From PNAI01 sp964575715 (lineage in GTDB: Bacteria; Pseudomonadota; Alphaproteobacteria; Rhizobiales; Xanthobacteraceae): 40,831 nucleotides of DNA. This document shows, one piece after another, positions 23,033 through 31,709 of this stretch; position 1 is the stretch's first letter; the number at the start of each line of letters is the position of its first letter. Location: the NCBI GenBank assembly GCA_964575715.1, contig CAZNSG010000359.1:1-40831 (forward strand). The letters are read 5' to 3'. A program made the position numbers and the translations under genes. The notes beneath the pieces were generated by a model. The model did not search any database. It was given only the letters and a program-made list of their open reading frames with translations, and was not told the DNA's origin.

Positions 23033-25825
23033 TTACTCCGCCGCGATCATGCTGGCCGGATCGGCCTTCTCCAGCTTCGCGGCGCAAAATTTGAATTCGG
23101 GAATTTTCCCGAACGGATCGAGCGCGGCATTGGTGAGCAGATTCGCCGCCGCTTCCGCGAAGGCGAACGGGATGAACACCACGCCGTCGGGAATGCCGTC
23201 ATCCTGGCGCGCAGCGAGTTCCACCACGCCGCGCCGGGTAGAGACGCGGATCATGTCGCCGGGCTTGATCCCGAGCTTGGCGATGGTGCCGCGCGATATA
23301 TTGGCGACGGCGCCGGGCTCGAGCGCGTCGAGCGTGGTCGAGCGGCGCGTCATGGCGCCGGTATGCCAGTGTTCGAGCTGGCGGCCGGTGGTGAGAATGA
23401 ACGGGAATTCGGCGTCGGGCACCTCGTCCGGCGGTGTGATTTTTGCTGCGACCAGCTTGCCGAAGCCGCCCGGCCGCGGAAAACCCTTGTCGAACACCAC
23501 ATCGCGGCCCGGCTTGTCGGGCGCATCGCTGGGATAGGTAACGGCACTTTCGCGCTCGACGCGATCCCAGGAGATGTTGTCGAGCGCGGGCATCAACGAC
23601 GCCATCTCGGTGTAGATCTCGCTCGGATGCTGGTAGTTCCAGTTCAGGCCGATGCGCTTGGCGATCTCCTGGGTGATCCACCAATCGACCTTGGCCTCGC
23701 CCGGCAGCGGCAGGGCCTGCCGGCCCATCTGCACCTGGCGATTGGTGTTGGTCACCGTGCCGTCCTTTTCCGGCCAGGCCGAGGCCGGCAGGATTACGTC
23801 GGCATAGACCGCGGTCTCGGTGAGGAAAATGTCCTGCACCACGAGATGCTCAAGATGCGCCAGCGCCTCGCGCGCGTGATTGAGGTCGGGGTCCGACATC
23901 GCCGGATTTTCGCCCAGGATGTACATGCCCTTGATCACATCGTCATGCACCGCGTCCATGATCTCCACCACCGTGAGCCCGCGCTTGGGATCGAGCTTGG
24001 CGCCCCAGGCCTTCTCCACCTGGGCGCGGATCTCGGGGTTCTCCACCGAGCGATAGTCGGGGTAGAACATGGGGATCAGCCCGGCGTCGGAGGCACCCTG
24101 CACGTTGTTTTGCCCGCGCAGCGGATGCAGGCCGGTACCTGGCCGCCCTACCTGGCCGCAGATCAGCGAAAGCGCGATCAGGCAGCGCGCGTTGTCGGTG
24201 CCGTGCACGTGCTGCGACACGCCCATGCCCCAGAAGATGATGGCGCTTTCGGCCCGCGCATAGGTGCGCGCGACGTCGCGCAGCGTCTCGGCAGGAATGC
24301 CGCAGATCGGCGCCATCTCCTCCGGCGTAAAATCCTTGACGTGCTCGGCGAACGGCTTGAAACCCTCGACGTAGGTTTGCACGTACTGCTGGTCGTAGAG
24401 TTTTTCGGTCACGATGACATTGAGCATGGCGTTGAGCATCGCCACATCCGCGCCGGGCTTGAACTGCAGCATGTGGCTGGCGTGGCGCTTGAGCGCTTGG
24501 CCGCGCGGATCCATCACGATCAGCTTGGCGCCGCGTTTCGCCGCTTGCTTGAAAAAAGTCGCCGCAACGGGGTGGTTCTCGGTCGGGTTGGCGCCGATCA
24601 CGATGACGACGTCGGAGTTCTTGCACTCGTTGAAGGTCGCGGTGACCGCCGCCGATCCGACACCTTCCAAGAGCGCCGCCACCGAGGAGGCGTGGCACAA
24701 CCGCGTGCAATGGTCGACATTGTTGGTGCCAAAGCCAGCGCGCACCAGCTTCTGGAACAGATAGGCCTCCTCGTTCGAGGCCTTGGCCGAGCCAAAGCCG
24801 GCGAGCGCCTTAGGCCCGTCGCGATCGCGGATTTTCTTCAGACCCGAAGCCGCGCGATCGAGCGCCTCCTCCCAGGTCGCCTTGCGGAAATGCGTCCATG
24901 GATTGTTCGGATCGACCGTGTCATGGGCGTGCTTGGCGATACCGTCCTTGCGGATGAGCGGAACGGTGAGGCGGTGCGGATGGCTTACATAGTCGAAGCC
25001 GAACCGGCCCTTCACGCACAGCCGGTTCTGGTTTGCCGGCCCGTTCTTGCCGCTGACGTGGAGCAGCTTGTCGTTTTTGATGTGATAAGTGAGCTGGCAG
25101 CCGACGCCGCAATAGGGGCAGACGCTGTCGACCTTGCGATCGGCCTTGCCGGTAAAGACGTTTTTCTCGTCTACCACCGTCGCCGGCATCAGCGCGCCGG
25201 TCGGGCAGGCCTGCACGCATTCGCCGCAGGCAACGCAAGTCGAGGACCCCATCGGATCGTCAAAGTCGAACACGATCGTCTGGTGGTGGCCGCGCCCGGC
25301 CATGCCGATCACATCGTTGACCTGCACTTCGCGGCAGGCGCGCACACACAGATTGCAATGGATGCAGGCGTCGAGATTGACCGCCATCGCCGGATGGCTG
25401 CGATCGGGCGCGGGCGCCTCGCGCCTGGGGAAACGTCCCGCCACGATGTTCTGGCGCGTGACGATCTTCCACAATTCGGAATCCGGATCGTGCGCGAGCT
25501 CGCGCGCGGGCTGGTCGGTGAGCAAGAGTTCGGCCACCATGCGGCGCGCGGTTTTGGCGCGATCGGTCTGGGTCTTGACCTTCATGCCCGGAGTGGGCAT
25601 GCGGATGCAGCTTGCGGCCAGCACACGCTCGCCTTCAACCTCCACCATGCAGACGCGGCAATTGCCGTCCGGCCGGTAGCCCGGCTTGGGCAGATAGCAA
25701 AGATGCGGCAGCTTGATGTCGAAGCGGCGACCGGCGCGGAAGATCGTCTCACCCTCGCGGATGTCGATCTCGCGGCCGTCGATGGTGAAGGTGTTGAACG
25801 TCGTAGATTCGTTGTTCGTCGTCAT
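23033..25825 (-). CDS. fdhA: NAD-dependent formate dehydrogenase, catalytic (alpha) subunit
   Basis: 930 residues. The N-terminal 2Fe-2S domain (CYLPKPGYRPDGNCRVC) leads into ferredoxin-type 4Fe-4S sites (CIHCNLCVRAC, CVACGECVQACP) and the molybdopterin domain beginning with CPYCGVGCQLTY. Near residue 373 VDHCTRLCHASS gives a Cys as the Mo/W ligand, with the following His conserved. It oxidises formate to CO2 in the cytoplasm and passes electrons to the diaphorase subunit encoded upstream. Domain order is that of soluble Fds/Fdh1-type enzymes. AAGGGTGAG precedes the ATG. No fdhD sulfur-transfer chaperone or small delta subunit gene lies nearby. Confidence 0.93.
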   Translation of the reverse strand: MTTNNESTTFNTFTIDGREIDIREGETIFRAGRRFDIKLPHLCYLPKPGYRPDGNCRVCMVEVEGERVLAASCIRMPTPGMKVKTQTDRAKTARRMVAELLLTDQPARELAHDPDSELWKIVTRQNIVAGRFPRREAPAPDRSHPAMAVNLDACIHCNLCVRACREVQVNDVIGMAGRGHHQTIVFDFDDPMGSSTCVACGECVQACPTGALMPATVVDEKNVFTGKADRKVDSVCPYCGVGCQLTYHIKNDKLLHVSGKNGPANQNRLCVKGRFGFDYVSHPHRLTVPLIRKDGIAKHAHDTVDPNNPWTHFRKATWEEALDRAASGLKKIRDRDGPKALAGFGSAKASNEEAYLFQKLVRAGFGTNNVDHCTRLCHASSVAALLEGVGSAAVTATFNECKNSDVVIVIGANPTENHPVAATFFKQAAKRGAKLIVMDPRGQALKRHASHMLQFKPGADVAMLNAMLNVIVTEKLYDQQYVQTYVEGFKPFAEHVKDFTPEEMAPICGIPAETLRDVARTYARAESAIIFWGMGVSQHVHGTDNARCLIALSLICGQVGRPGTGLHPLRGQNNVQGASDAGLIPMFYPDYRSVENPEIRAQVEKAWGAKLDPKRGLTVVEIMDAVHDDVIKGMYILGENPAMSDPDLNHAREALAHLEHLVVQDIFLTETAVYADVILPASAWPEKDGTVTNTNRQVQMGRQALPLPGEAKVDWWITQEIAKRIGLNWNYQHPSEIYTEMASLMPALDNISWDRVERESAVTYPSDAPDKPGRDVVFDKGFPRPGGFGKLVAAKITPPDEVPDAEFPFILTTGRQLEHWHTGAMTRRSTTLDALEPGAVANISRGTIAKLGIKPGDMIRVSTRRGVVELAARQDDGIPDGVVFIPFAFAEAAANLLTNAALDPFGKIPEFKFCAAKLEKADPASMIAAE

Positions 25826-25845
25826 CGGCTCACCCTTACCACTCT

Positions 25846-25975
25846 CATCCTTCGAGACGCCCGCTACGCGGGCTCCTCAGGATAAGGGCTTCTGTTCCGC
25901 CTCATGGTGAGGAGCCGGGCCATAGCAGGCGCAGCCTGCGTACACTTGGCTGCGATGCCCGGCGTCTCGAACCAT
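25846..25975. repeat. Two palindromes between the formate dehydrogenase genes
   Basis: CATCCTTCGAGACGCCCGC...CTCCTCAGGAT (about 25846-25882) and CATGGTGAGGAGCCGGGC...GCCCGGCGTCTCGAACCATG (25902-25975, with inner GCAGGC-GCA-GCCTGC at 25924-25938). These are the same two outer modules as in the composite elements at 22841 and 28823, here without the two inner ones. Confidence 0.75.
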
Positions 25976-25993
25976 GGGGCGGCCCCTGCATCA

Positions 25994-27715
25994 TCACCAA
26001 CTCCCCAGCGGCTTCTTCAGCTCTTCGGGAAAATATTTCAGCACACACAACAGCGGATTCGGCGCCGCCTGGCCCAGACCGCAGATCGAAGCATCGCGCA
26101 TCAGGTCGGAGAGCTCCGTGAGCAGCGCAGGGTCCCATGGACCCTTTTGCATCAATTTGACGGCCTTCTCGCTGCCCACCCGGCAGGGCGTGCACTGCCC
26201 GCAAGATTCGTCCTCGAAGAACTTCATCAGATTGAGCGCCACCGCCTTCATGTCGTCCTGCTCGGACAGAATGACCACCGCGTGCGAGCCGACAAAGCAG
26301 CCGTGCTTTTCCAGCGTTCCGAAGTCGAGCGGCTCGTCCGCCATGGACGCGGGCAGAATTCCGCCCGAGGCGCCGCCCGGCAGATAGCCCTTGAAGGCGT
26401 GGCCCGGCAGCATGCCGCCGCAATATTCCTCGATCAGCTCGCGCGCCGTCACGCCGGCCGGCGCCAGCTTCACGCCCGGGTTTTTTACGCGGCCGGAAAC
26501 CGAGAAGCTGCGCAACCCCTTGCGCTCGCGCCGGCCGTGCGAGGTGAACCACGCCGGACCCTTCTCGATGATGTCGCGGACCCAGAACAGCGTCTCGACG
26601 TTTTGCTCGAGCGTGGGGCGGCCGAACAGGCCGACTTGCGCCACATAGGGCGGGCGGTGGCGCGGCAGGCCGCGCTTGCCCTCGATCGATTCGATCATCG
26701 CCGACTCTTCGCCGCAGATATAAGCGCCGGCGCCGCGGCGCAAATGCAGCTTGCAATGTTTGGCAAGGCCCGCGCGCTCAATCTTCGCCATTTCCTCGGC
26801 CAGCATCAGCCGTACTTCGGGATATTCGTCGCGAATGTAGATGTAAGATTCCTTGGCCTCGACCACCCAGGCGGCGATCAGCATGCCTTCGAGAAAACGA
26901 TGCGGGTCTTGTTCGAGATAGTGGCGATCCTTGAACGTGCCCGGCTCGCCCTCGTCGGCATTGACCGCGAGGAGGCGCGGCGCGGGTTCGGCGCGCACCA
27001 GCGACCATTTGCGCCCGGTGGGAAAACCCGCACCGCCAAGCCCGCGCAGACCGGCATCGCTCACCGTCTTGATGATCTCATCGCGCGTGCGCTGGCCATC
27101 GAGACATGCGCTCAGCAGCTTATAGCCGCCGTCGGCGCGATAGGCGTCGAAGTCCGCGCCGGCCTTATAGGCATGCGCGTGCGGTTTGGCTTGCACCGCC
27201 GCTGCGATATTTTCCGCGGTCGCCTTCATCACCTGCACATGGCCGACCGCACACACCGGCGCACGATCGCAGGCGCCCATGCAAGGCGCGCGCACAACAC
27301 GCACATTTTTCCCGAGCCTCGATGGCAATTCCGCCAACAGCCGATCGCCGCCCACCATGGCGCAGGACAGCGAGTCGCACACCCGCACGGTGATTTCCGG
27401 CGGTGGTTGTTCGCCTTCCTTCACCACGTCGAAATGGGCATAGAAAGTCGCGACTTCGTAGACCTCGGTGAGCGCGAGCTTCATCTCCTGCGCCAGCGCC
27501 GTGAGGTGCGCAGCGGAAAGGTGCCGGTACTGATCCTGAATGAGATGCAAGTGCTCGATCAGCAGATCGCGTTGCCGCGAGCGCGGGCCCAGCAGCGCGC
27601 GCACTTGCTCGAGCGCCTGCGGTTCGACCTGGCGGCCCCTGGGCGTGTTGCGCGGTTTGCGGCCGCGCGCACCGGCGCCATTGCCAGCAAATTTGGGCGG
27701 ATTTTGCACGTTCAT
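25994..27715 (-). CDS. fdhB: Formate dehydrogenase beta subunit, NuoE-NuoF fusion
   Basis: 573 residues. Residues about 30-190 are a NuoE-like 2Fe-2S thioredoxin fold (CDSLSCAMVG and APCMGACDRAP supply four Cys). Residues about 210-560 are NuoF-like: the FMN/NADH loop GLGGAGFPTGRKW, NADEGEPGTFKDR, GAGAYICGEESAMIESIEGK, and the 4Fe-4S ligands ESCGQCTPCR plus ICGLG. This makes it the NAD+-reducing half of a two-subunit soluble enzyme, as in Methylorubrum Fdh1, rather than the separate gamma and beta genes of fds operons. GGGAG lies 6 nt before the ATG. It is co-directional with fdhA, with 168 nt of palindromic repeats between. Confidence 0.92.
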   Translation of the reverse strand: MNVQNPPKFAGNGAGARGRKPRNTPRGRQVEPQALEQVRALLGPRSRQRDLLIEHLHLIQDQYRHLSAAHLTALAQEMKLALTEVYEVATFYAHFDVVKEGEQPPPEITVRVCDSLSCAMVGGDRLLAELPSRLGKNVRVVRAPCMGACDRAPVCAVGHVQVMKATAENIAAAVQAKPHAHAYKAGADFDAYRADGGYKLLSACLDGQRTRDEIIKTVSDAGLRGLGGAGFPTGRKWSLVRAEPAPRLLAVNADEGEPGTFKDRHYLEQDPHRFLEGMLIAAWVVEAKESYIYIRDEYPEVRLMLAEEMAKIERAGLAKHCKLHLRRGAGAYICGEESAMIESIEGKRGLPRHRPPYVAQVGLFGRPTLEQNVETLFWVRDIIEKGPAWFTSHGRRERKGLRSFSVSGRVKNPGVKLAPAGVTARELIEEYCGGMLPGHAFKGYLPGGASGGILPASMADEPLDFGTLEKHGCFVGSHAVVILSEQDDMKAVALNLMKFFEDESCGQCTPCRVGSEKAVKLMQKGPWDPALLTELSDLMRDASICGLGQAAPNPLLCVLKYFPEELKKPLGSW

Positions 27716-27781
27716 GGCTTACTCCCACGCCCAGAATTGAACGCTTCCAAGTTCGCAGACAATCCCGTATCCCCCATGGTA

Positions 27782-27800
27782 CGATAGATAAATTCTATCG
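27782..27800. promoter_or_regulatory. LysR-type operator between fdhB and its regulator
   Basis: CGATAGA-TAAAT-TCTATCG is a perfect 7-5-7 inverted repeat containing the T-N11-A core used by LysR proteins. TTCTATCGA recurs at 27877-27885, directly before the LysR start codon. Both sit in the 170-nt divergent region. Confidence 0.65.
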
Positions 27801-27885
27801 ACTGACTATCTATTGCTCGCTAATGTTTCGGTGTACGGCAGCCGCCAATTCCCTAAGCATTTGAAAACACTATCGGTTCTATCGA

Positions 27886-28818
27886 ATGATCGACAAGCTC
27901 GACTTCATCCTGGCGCTGGCGCGCGAGAAGCACTTCGGCCGCGCGGCGGAAGCCTGCGGCGTCACGCAGCCGACGCTCTCGGCTGGCGTCAAGCAGCTCG
28001 AGGAGCAGATGGGCGTGCTGCTGGTCAACCGCGGCTCGCGCTTTCAGGGCTTTACGCCGGAAGGCCAGCGCGTACTCGATTGGGCGCGGCGCATCGTCGG
28101 CGACACCCGCGCCATGCGCGCGGAAATCAACTCGCTGCGCCACGGCCTGACCGGCCGGCTGCGCATCGCCGCGATCCCGACCACGTTGCCGATGGTCGCC
28201 GCGCTCACCACGCCCTATCGCGAGCGGCATCCCAACGTGCAGTTCACCATCTACTCGCGCACGTCGATCGAGATTCTCGACCTGCTGGACAATCTCGAGA
28301 TCGACGCCGGCATCACCTATCTCGGCAACGAGCCGCTCGGACGCGTAAACGCGATCCCGCTTTATCGCGAGCGCTACCGGCTGCTCACCTCGGCCGACGC
28401 GCCGCTCGGCAATCGCGACACCGTCACCTGGGCGGAAGTGGCGGAAGTTCCGTTGTGTCTGCTCACGCCCGACATGCAGAACCGCCGCATCATCGATGGC
28501 CTGCTCAAGGGCGCAGGCGGCGAGTCGCGCCCCACTTTGGAGTCGGATTCCATGATCCTGTTGTTCTCGCACGTGCGCACTGGCCGCTGGGCTTCCGTCA
28601 TGCCCGCGAAACTCGCCGAGACCTTGGGCCTCACCGACACCATTCGCGCCATTCCGATCGTCCAGCCGGAGGCGGTGCAATCCATCGGCCTGGTCGTGCC
28701 CTCGCGCGAACCGATGATGCCGATCACCGCCGCGCTGGTGGAGGAGGCAAGGCGCGTGGCGCCGACGCTGGATGAAGTGGAGCCGGCGCGAAAGACGATT
28801 AGTAAGCGGAGGGGTTGA
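27886..28818 (+). CDS. LysR-family regulator of formate dehydrogenase
   Basis: 310 residues. The N-terminal winged HTH (MIDKLDFILALAREKHFGRA, then CGVTQPTLSAGVKQLEEQMG) is followed by a periplasmic-binding-like effector domain (LRHGLTGRLRIAAIPT onward). It is transcribed away from fdhB across a region with a LysR-type palindrome, the usual arrangement of a local activator, as with FdsR and fds operons in other bacteria. The effector is probably formate or a related C1 acid, by inference. A second half-site before its own ATG suggests self-control. Confidence 0.9.
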   Translation: MIDKLDFILALAREKHFGRAAEACGVTQPTLSAGVKQLEEQMGVLLVNRGSRFQGFTPEGQRVLDWARRIVGDTRAMRAEINSLRHGLTGRLRIAAIPTTLPMVAALTTPYRERHPNVQFTIYSRTSIEILDLLDNLEIDAGITYLGNEPLGRVNAIPLYRERYRLLTSADAPLGNRDTVTWAEVAEVPLCLLTPDMQNRRIIDGLLKGAGGESRPTLESDSMILLFSHVRTGRWASVMPAKLAETLGLTDTIRAIPIVQPEAVQSIGLVVPSREPMMPITAALVEEARRVAPTLDEVEPARKTISKRRG

Positions 28819-28822
28819 TCGG

Positions 28823-28984
28823 TCTCATGGTGAGGAGCGCAGCGAAGCTGCGCGTCTCGAACCACCGCAAGTTGGCTATAGCCGACTTGCGCACTTGAAT
28901 ATTGCCGGTCTCGGGTAAACCCGAGATCAGGTGGCCGCCCCATCCTTCGAGATGCCGCGCTTCGCGCGGCACCTCAGGATGAGG
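28823..28984. repeat. Composite palindromic element, copy B (inverted)
   Basis: It contains the same four modules as copy A in reverse: an outer palindrome (28824-28865), GCAAGTTGGCTATAGCCGACTTGC (28867-28890), GTCTCGGGTAAACCCGAGAT (about 28908-28927), and CCATCCTTCGAGATGCCGCG...CTCAGGATGA (to 28984). It lies between convergent lysR and formate-THF ligase genes. Confidence 0.85.
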
Positions 28985-28995
28985 CGGAGAGGCGT

Positions 28996-30729
28996 CTAGA
29001 ACAACCCAACAATCTTTCCATCCGCGCCGACGTTTATCGAGTCGGCGGCCGGAACGCGCGGCAGGCCCGGCATGGTCATGATCTCACCGCACACCGCCAC
29101 CACGAACTCGGCGCCGGCGGAAAGCCGTACCTCGCGCACGTTGATGGTGTGATCGGTGGGCGCGCCCTTGAGGTCTCCGTTGGTCGAGAAGCTGTATTGC
29201 GTCTTGGCGATGCAGACCGGCAGATGGCCATATCCCATCTTCTCGAAGGATTCGAGCTGGTCGCGCACGGGCTTGTGCACGTCGATGTCCTGCGCGCGAT
29301 AGATTTCCTTGCAGATGGTGCCGATTTTTTCAATGAGCGGCATGTCGTCGGGATAGAGCAATTTGAGTTTGCTCTTGCCGCTCTCGACCACCTTGACCAC
29401 CGCGCGCGCCACGTCCGCTGCACCCTTGCCGCCTTCGGCCCAGTGGTCCGCCATCAGCGCCTCGACGCCGAGCTTCTTGCATGCCTCCTTGACCAGCGCG
29501 ATCTCGGCGCCGGTGTCGGCCGAGAAGCGGTTGATCGAGACCACCGGCACGATGCCGAATTTTTGCACGTTCTCCACGTGACGGGCCAGGTTGGCCATGC
29601 CGGCCTCGAGCGCCTTCAAATTCTCCGTCTTGAGGTCTTCCTTCTTGACGCCGCCGTGCATCTTGAGCGCGCGGATGGTGGCGACCAGCACCGCGCAGTC
29701 GGGCTGCAAGCCGGTCTTGCGGCACTTGATATCGAGGAATTTCTCGCCGCCGAGATCGGCGCCGAAGCCGGCTTCGGTCACCACATAGTCGCAAAGCTTG
29801 AGCGCCGTCGTGGTCGCCAGCACCGAGTTGCAGCCATGCGCGATGTTGGCGAACGGCCCGCCATGGATGAATGCGGGCGTGCCTTCCAGCGTCTGCACCA
29901 GATTGGGCGAGAGCGCATCCTTGAGCAACGCCGTCATCGGCCCGTGCGCTTTGAGATCGCCCGCGCGCACCGGTTTGCGCTCGCGCGTATAGCCGATGAT
30001 GATGTTGGCGAGCCGTTTTTTCAGATCTTCGAGATCGCTGGCGAGGCAAAAGATCGCCATCACCTCGGAGGCAACCGTGATATCGAAACCATCCTCGCGC
30101 GGGAAACCGTTCGCCACTCCGCCGAGCGAGGAAACGATCGAGCGCAACGAGCGGTCGTTCATGTCGATCGCGCGCCGCCAGGCGATGCGACGCCCGTCGA
30201 TACCGAGCGCATTGCCCCAATAGATGTGATTGTCGATCAGCGCCGAGAGCAGATTGTGCGCAGTGCCGATGGCGTGGAAATCGCCGGTGAAGTGCAGGTT
30301 GATATCTTCCATCGGCACGACCTGGGCGTAGCCGCCGCCGGCGGCGCCGCCCTTGACGCCAAAGCACGGCCCGAGCGAGGGCTCGCGCAGGCACAGCATC
30401 GCCTTCTTGCCAATGTGGTTGAGCGCGTCGGTCAGGCCCACCGTGGTCGTGGTCTTGCCCTCGCCCGCCGGCGTCGGCGTGATGGCGGAGACCAGGATCA
30501 GCTTGCCATTGGGCCTACCTTTAAGCGACTTGATGTAGTCCATCGACACCTTGGCCTTGTAGTGGCCGTAAGGATCGAGGTTCTCGGGCGCAATGCCGAG
30601 CTTTTCGCGCGCGATATCCATGATCGGCCGCTTCTTGGCGGCCTGCGCGATATCAATGTCGGATTTCGGATTGGCGTGCTGCGAGGATGTCGTAGGCGCC
30701 TTCATTGCGGTGGCGGGAGTCGGATTCAT
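28996..30729 (-). CDS. fhs: Formate-tetrahydrofolate ligase
   Basis: 577 residues. It carries the ATP-binding P-loop TPAGEGKTTTTVGL and typical segments REPSLGPCFGVKGGAAGGG, NLHFTGDFHAI and EAGFGADLGGEKF. It joins formate, ATP and THF to make 10-formyl-THF for C1 metabolism. The ATG at 30729 overlaps the stop of the upstream formyltransferase-like gene in ATGA, and GAGG lies 5 nt upstream; a longer frame is rejected. A Pro/Thr/Ser-rich head of about 20 residues makes it slightly longer than usual. It ends the oxalate/formate operon, so formate released from formyl-CoA can enter folate carriers. Confidence 0.95.
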   Translation of the reverse strand: MNPTPATAMKAPTTSSQHANPKSDIDIAQAAKKRPIMDIAREKLGIAPENLDPYGHYKAKVSMDYIKSLKGRPNGKLILVSAITPTPAGEGKTTTTVGLTDALNHIGKKAMLCLREPSLGPCFGVKGGAAGGGYAQVVPMEDINLHFTGDFHAIGTAHNLLSALIDNHIYWGNALGIDGRRIAWRRAIDMNDRSLRSIVSSLGGVANGFPREDGFDITVASEVMAIFCLASDLEDLKKRLANIIIGYTRERKPVRAGDLKAHGPMTALLKDALSPNLVQTLEGTPAFIHGGPFANIAHGCNSVLATTTALKLCDYVVTEAGFGADLGGEKFLDIKCRKTGLQPDCAVLVATIRALKMHGGVKKEDLKTENLKALEAGMANLARHVENVQKFGIVPVVSINRFSADTGAEIALVKEACKKLGVEALMADHWAEGGKGAADVARAVVKVVESGKSKLKLLYPDDMPLIEKIGTICKEIYRAQDIDVHKPVRDQLESFEKMGYGHLPVCIAKTQYSFSTNGDLKGAPTDHTINVREVRLSAGAEFVVAVCGEIMTMPGLPRVPAADSINVGADGKIVGLF

Positions 30730-31652
30730 GAAAACCTCGTTCCAGTGGCAAGCTTTGCGTGGGTGGCAAATTCGCCGGCCGCGATCTTGGGGCCGTCGGC
30801 TTGTACGCGGGTGACTTTGAAGCGGCCGTCGGCGCACACGACGGTAAATCCATCGGTGCCGATCTCGACGATCTCGCCCATCTTGCCGGCGATGCCTTTG
30901 GGGTCCTTGGCCGGCAGCGGTTTGGCATCGAAAATCTTAAGCGTCTTGCCGTCGAGCATCGACCACGCGCCGGGCGCCGGATTGCAGCCGCGGATCAGCC
31001 GGTCGACCTGCTCCCAGGGCTTGCCCCAATCAATGCGGGCATTGTCCGGTCCGCAGCGGCCTTCATAGCTCGCATTCGACTCATCTTGCTTGATGCGCGG
31101 CGCCTTGCCGGCCTTCACCAAATCGAGCGATTCGAGCATGGCATCGACGCCCAGGGGAAATAGCCGGTCGAAATAGACCGTGCCAAGCGTGTCGGTGTTG
31201 CTGACCGAAGTCTTTTTCTGCAGCAGAACGTCGCCGGTATCGAGCCCGTTGTCCGGCCAGAAAATCGAAAGCCCGGTTTCCTTCTCGCCCTTGATGATCG
31301 GCCAGTTGATCGCGCTCGGGCCGCGATAGGCGGGGAGCAGCGACGGGTGATACTGGATCGAGCCCTTGGTCGGGATGTTGAGAAACTCCTGCGGGATGAA
31401 CAACGTCACAAACGCCATCACCTGCAAGTCGGGCTTGAGCGCGCGAAATTCCTCCCACACTTCGGGTTTGCGGTAAGAGGCGGGCTGATAGATCGGCAGC
31501 TTTGCCGCAAGCGCTGCCTCTTTGAGCGGATCGGCCTTCTGGCCCGGCTTCTCGGGGGCGACATAGACGGCAATCACATTCTCGCCGCGCTTGAGCAGCG
31601 CCTCCAGTACGGCCTTGCCGAAGGCCTGCTGGCCGTGGACCACAATACGCAT
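30726..31652 (-). CDS. Formyltransferase-fold protein like the 10-formyl-THF hydrolase domain
   Basis: 308 residues: an N-terminal formyltransferase fold and an Fmt_C-like end. YHPSLLPAYRG (His102) and GLDTGD (Asp138) are the catalytic His and Asp. Segments SAINWPIIKGE, LSIFWPDNGLDTGDVLLQKK and GCNPAPGAWSML match, as I recall, the N-terminal folate-hydrolase domain of animal 10-formyl-THF dehydrogenase better than methionyl-tRNA formyltransferase. The residue two before His102 is Gln, where tRNA formyltransferase has Asn. A strong AGGAGG site precedes the ATG, and the stop overlaps fhs. Possible roles are 10-formyl-THF hydrolysis to control the folate pool, or formyl transfer linked to formyl-CoA; the second is speculation. 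Confidence 0.85.
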   Translation of the reverse strand: MRIVVHGQQAFGKAVLEALLKRGENVIAVYVAPEKPGQKADPLKEAALAAKLPIYQPASYRKPEVWEEFRALKPDLQVMAFVTLFIPQEFLNIPTKGSIQYHPSLLPAYRGPSAINWPIIKGEKETGLSIFWPDNGLDTGDVLLQKKTSVSNTDTLGTVYFDRLFPLGVDAMLESLDLVKAGKAPRIKQDESNASYEGRCGPDNARIDWGKPWEQVDRLIRGCNPAPGAWSMLDGKTLKIFDAKPLPAKDPKGIAGKMGEIVEIGTDGFTVVCADGRFKVTRVQADGPKIAAGEFATHAKLATGTRFS

Positions 31653-31681
31653 CGTTCAACCCCTCCTAGAACTCAGTGTCA

Positions 31682-31705
31682 CCTCTCCCCGCGTGCGGGG
31701 AGAGG
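31682..31705. repeat. Perfect 11-bp hairpin after frc
   Basis: CCTCTCCCCGC-GT-GCGGGGAGAGG, 4 nt beyond the frc stop codon. With no U tract following in the leftward direction, it is more likely an mRNA-stabilising or attenuating hairpin inside the operon than a full terminator. Confidence 0.7.
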
Positions 31706-31709
31706 GGAA

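Noticed and set aside
23018..25885. A 955-codon open frame on the + strand
   Set aside because: It is the antisense shadow of formate dehydrogenase alpha; its composition is His/Arg-rich and domain-less, while the opposite strand has all cofactor motifs.
25904..27787. A 627-codon open frame on the + strand
   Set aside because: Antisense shadow of the NuoE-NuoF fusion gene, with no domain pattern.
29149..31068. A 639-codon + strand frame, and the similar one at 32475-34424
   Set aside because: Shadows of formate-THF ligase and of frc/oxc; such long antisense frames are common in GC-rich genes.
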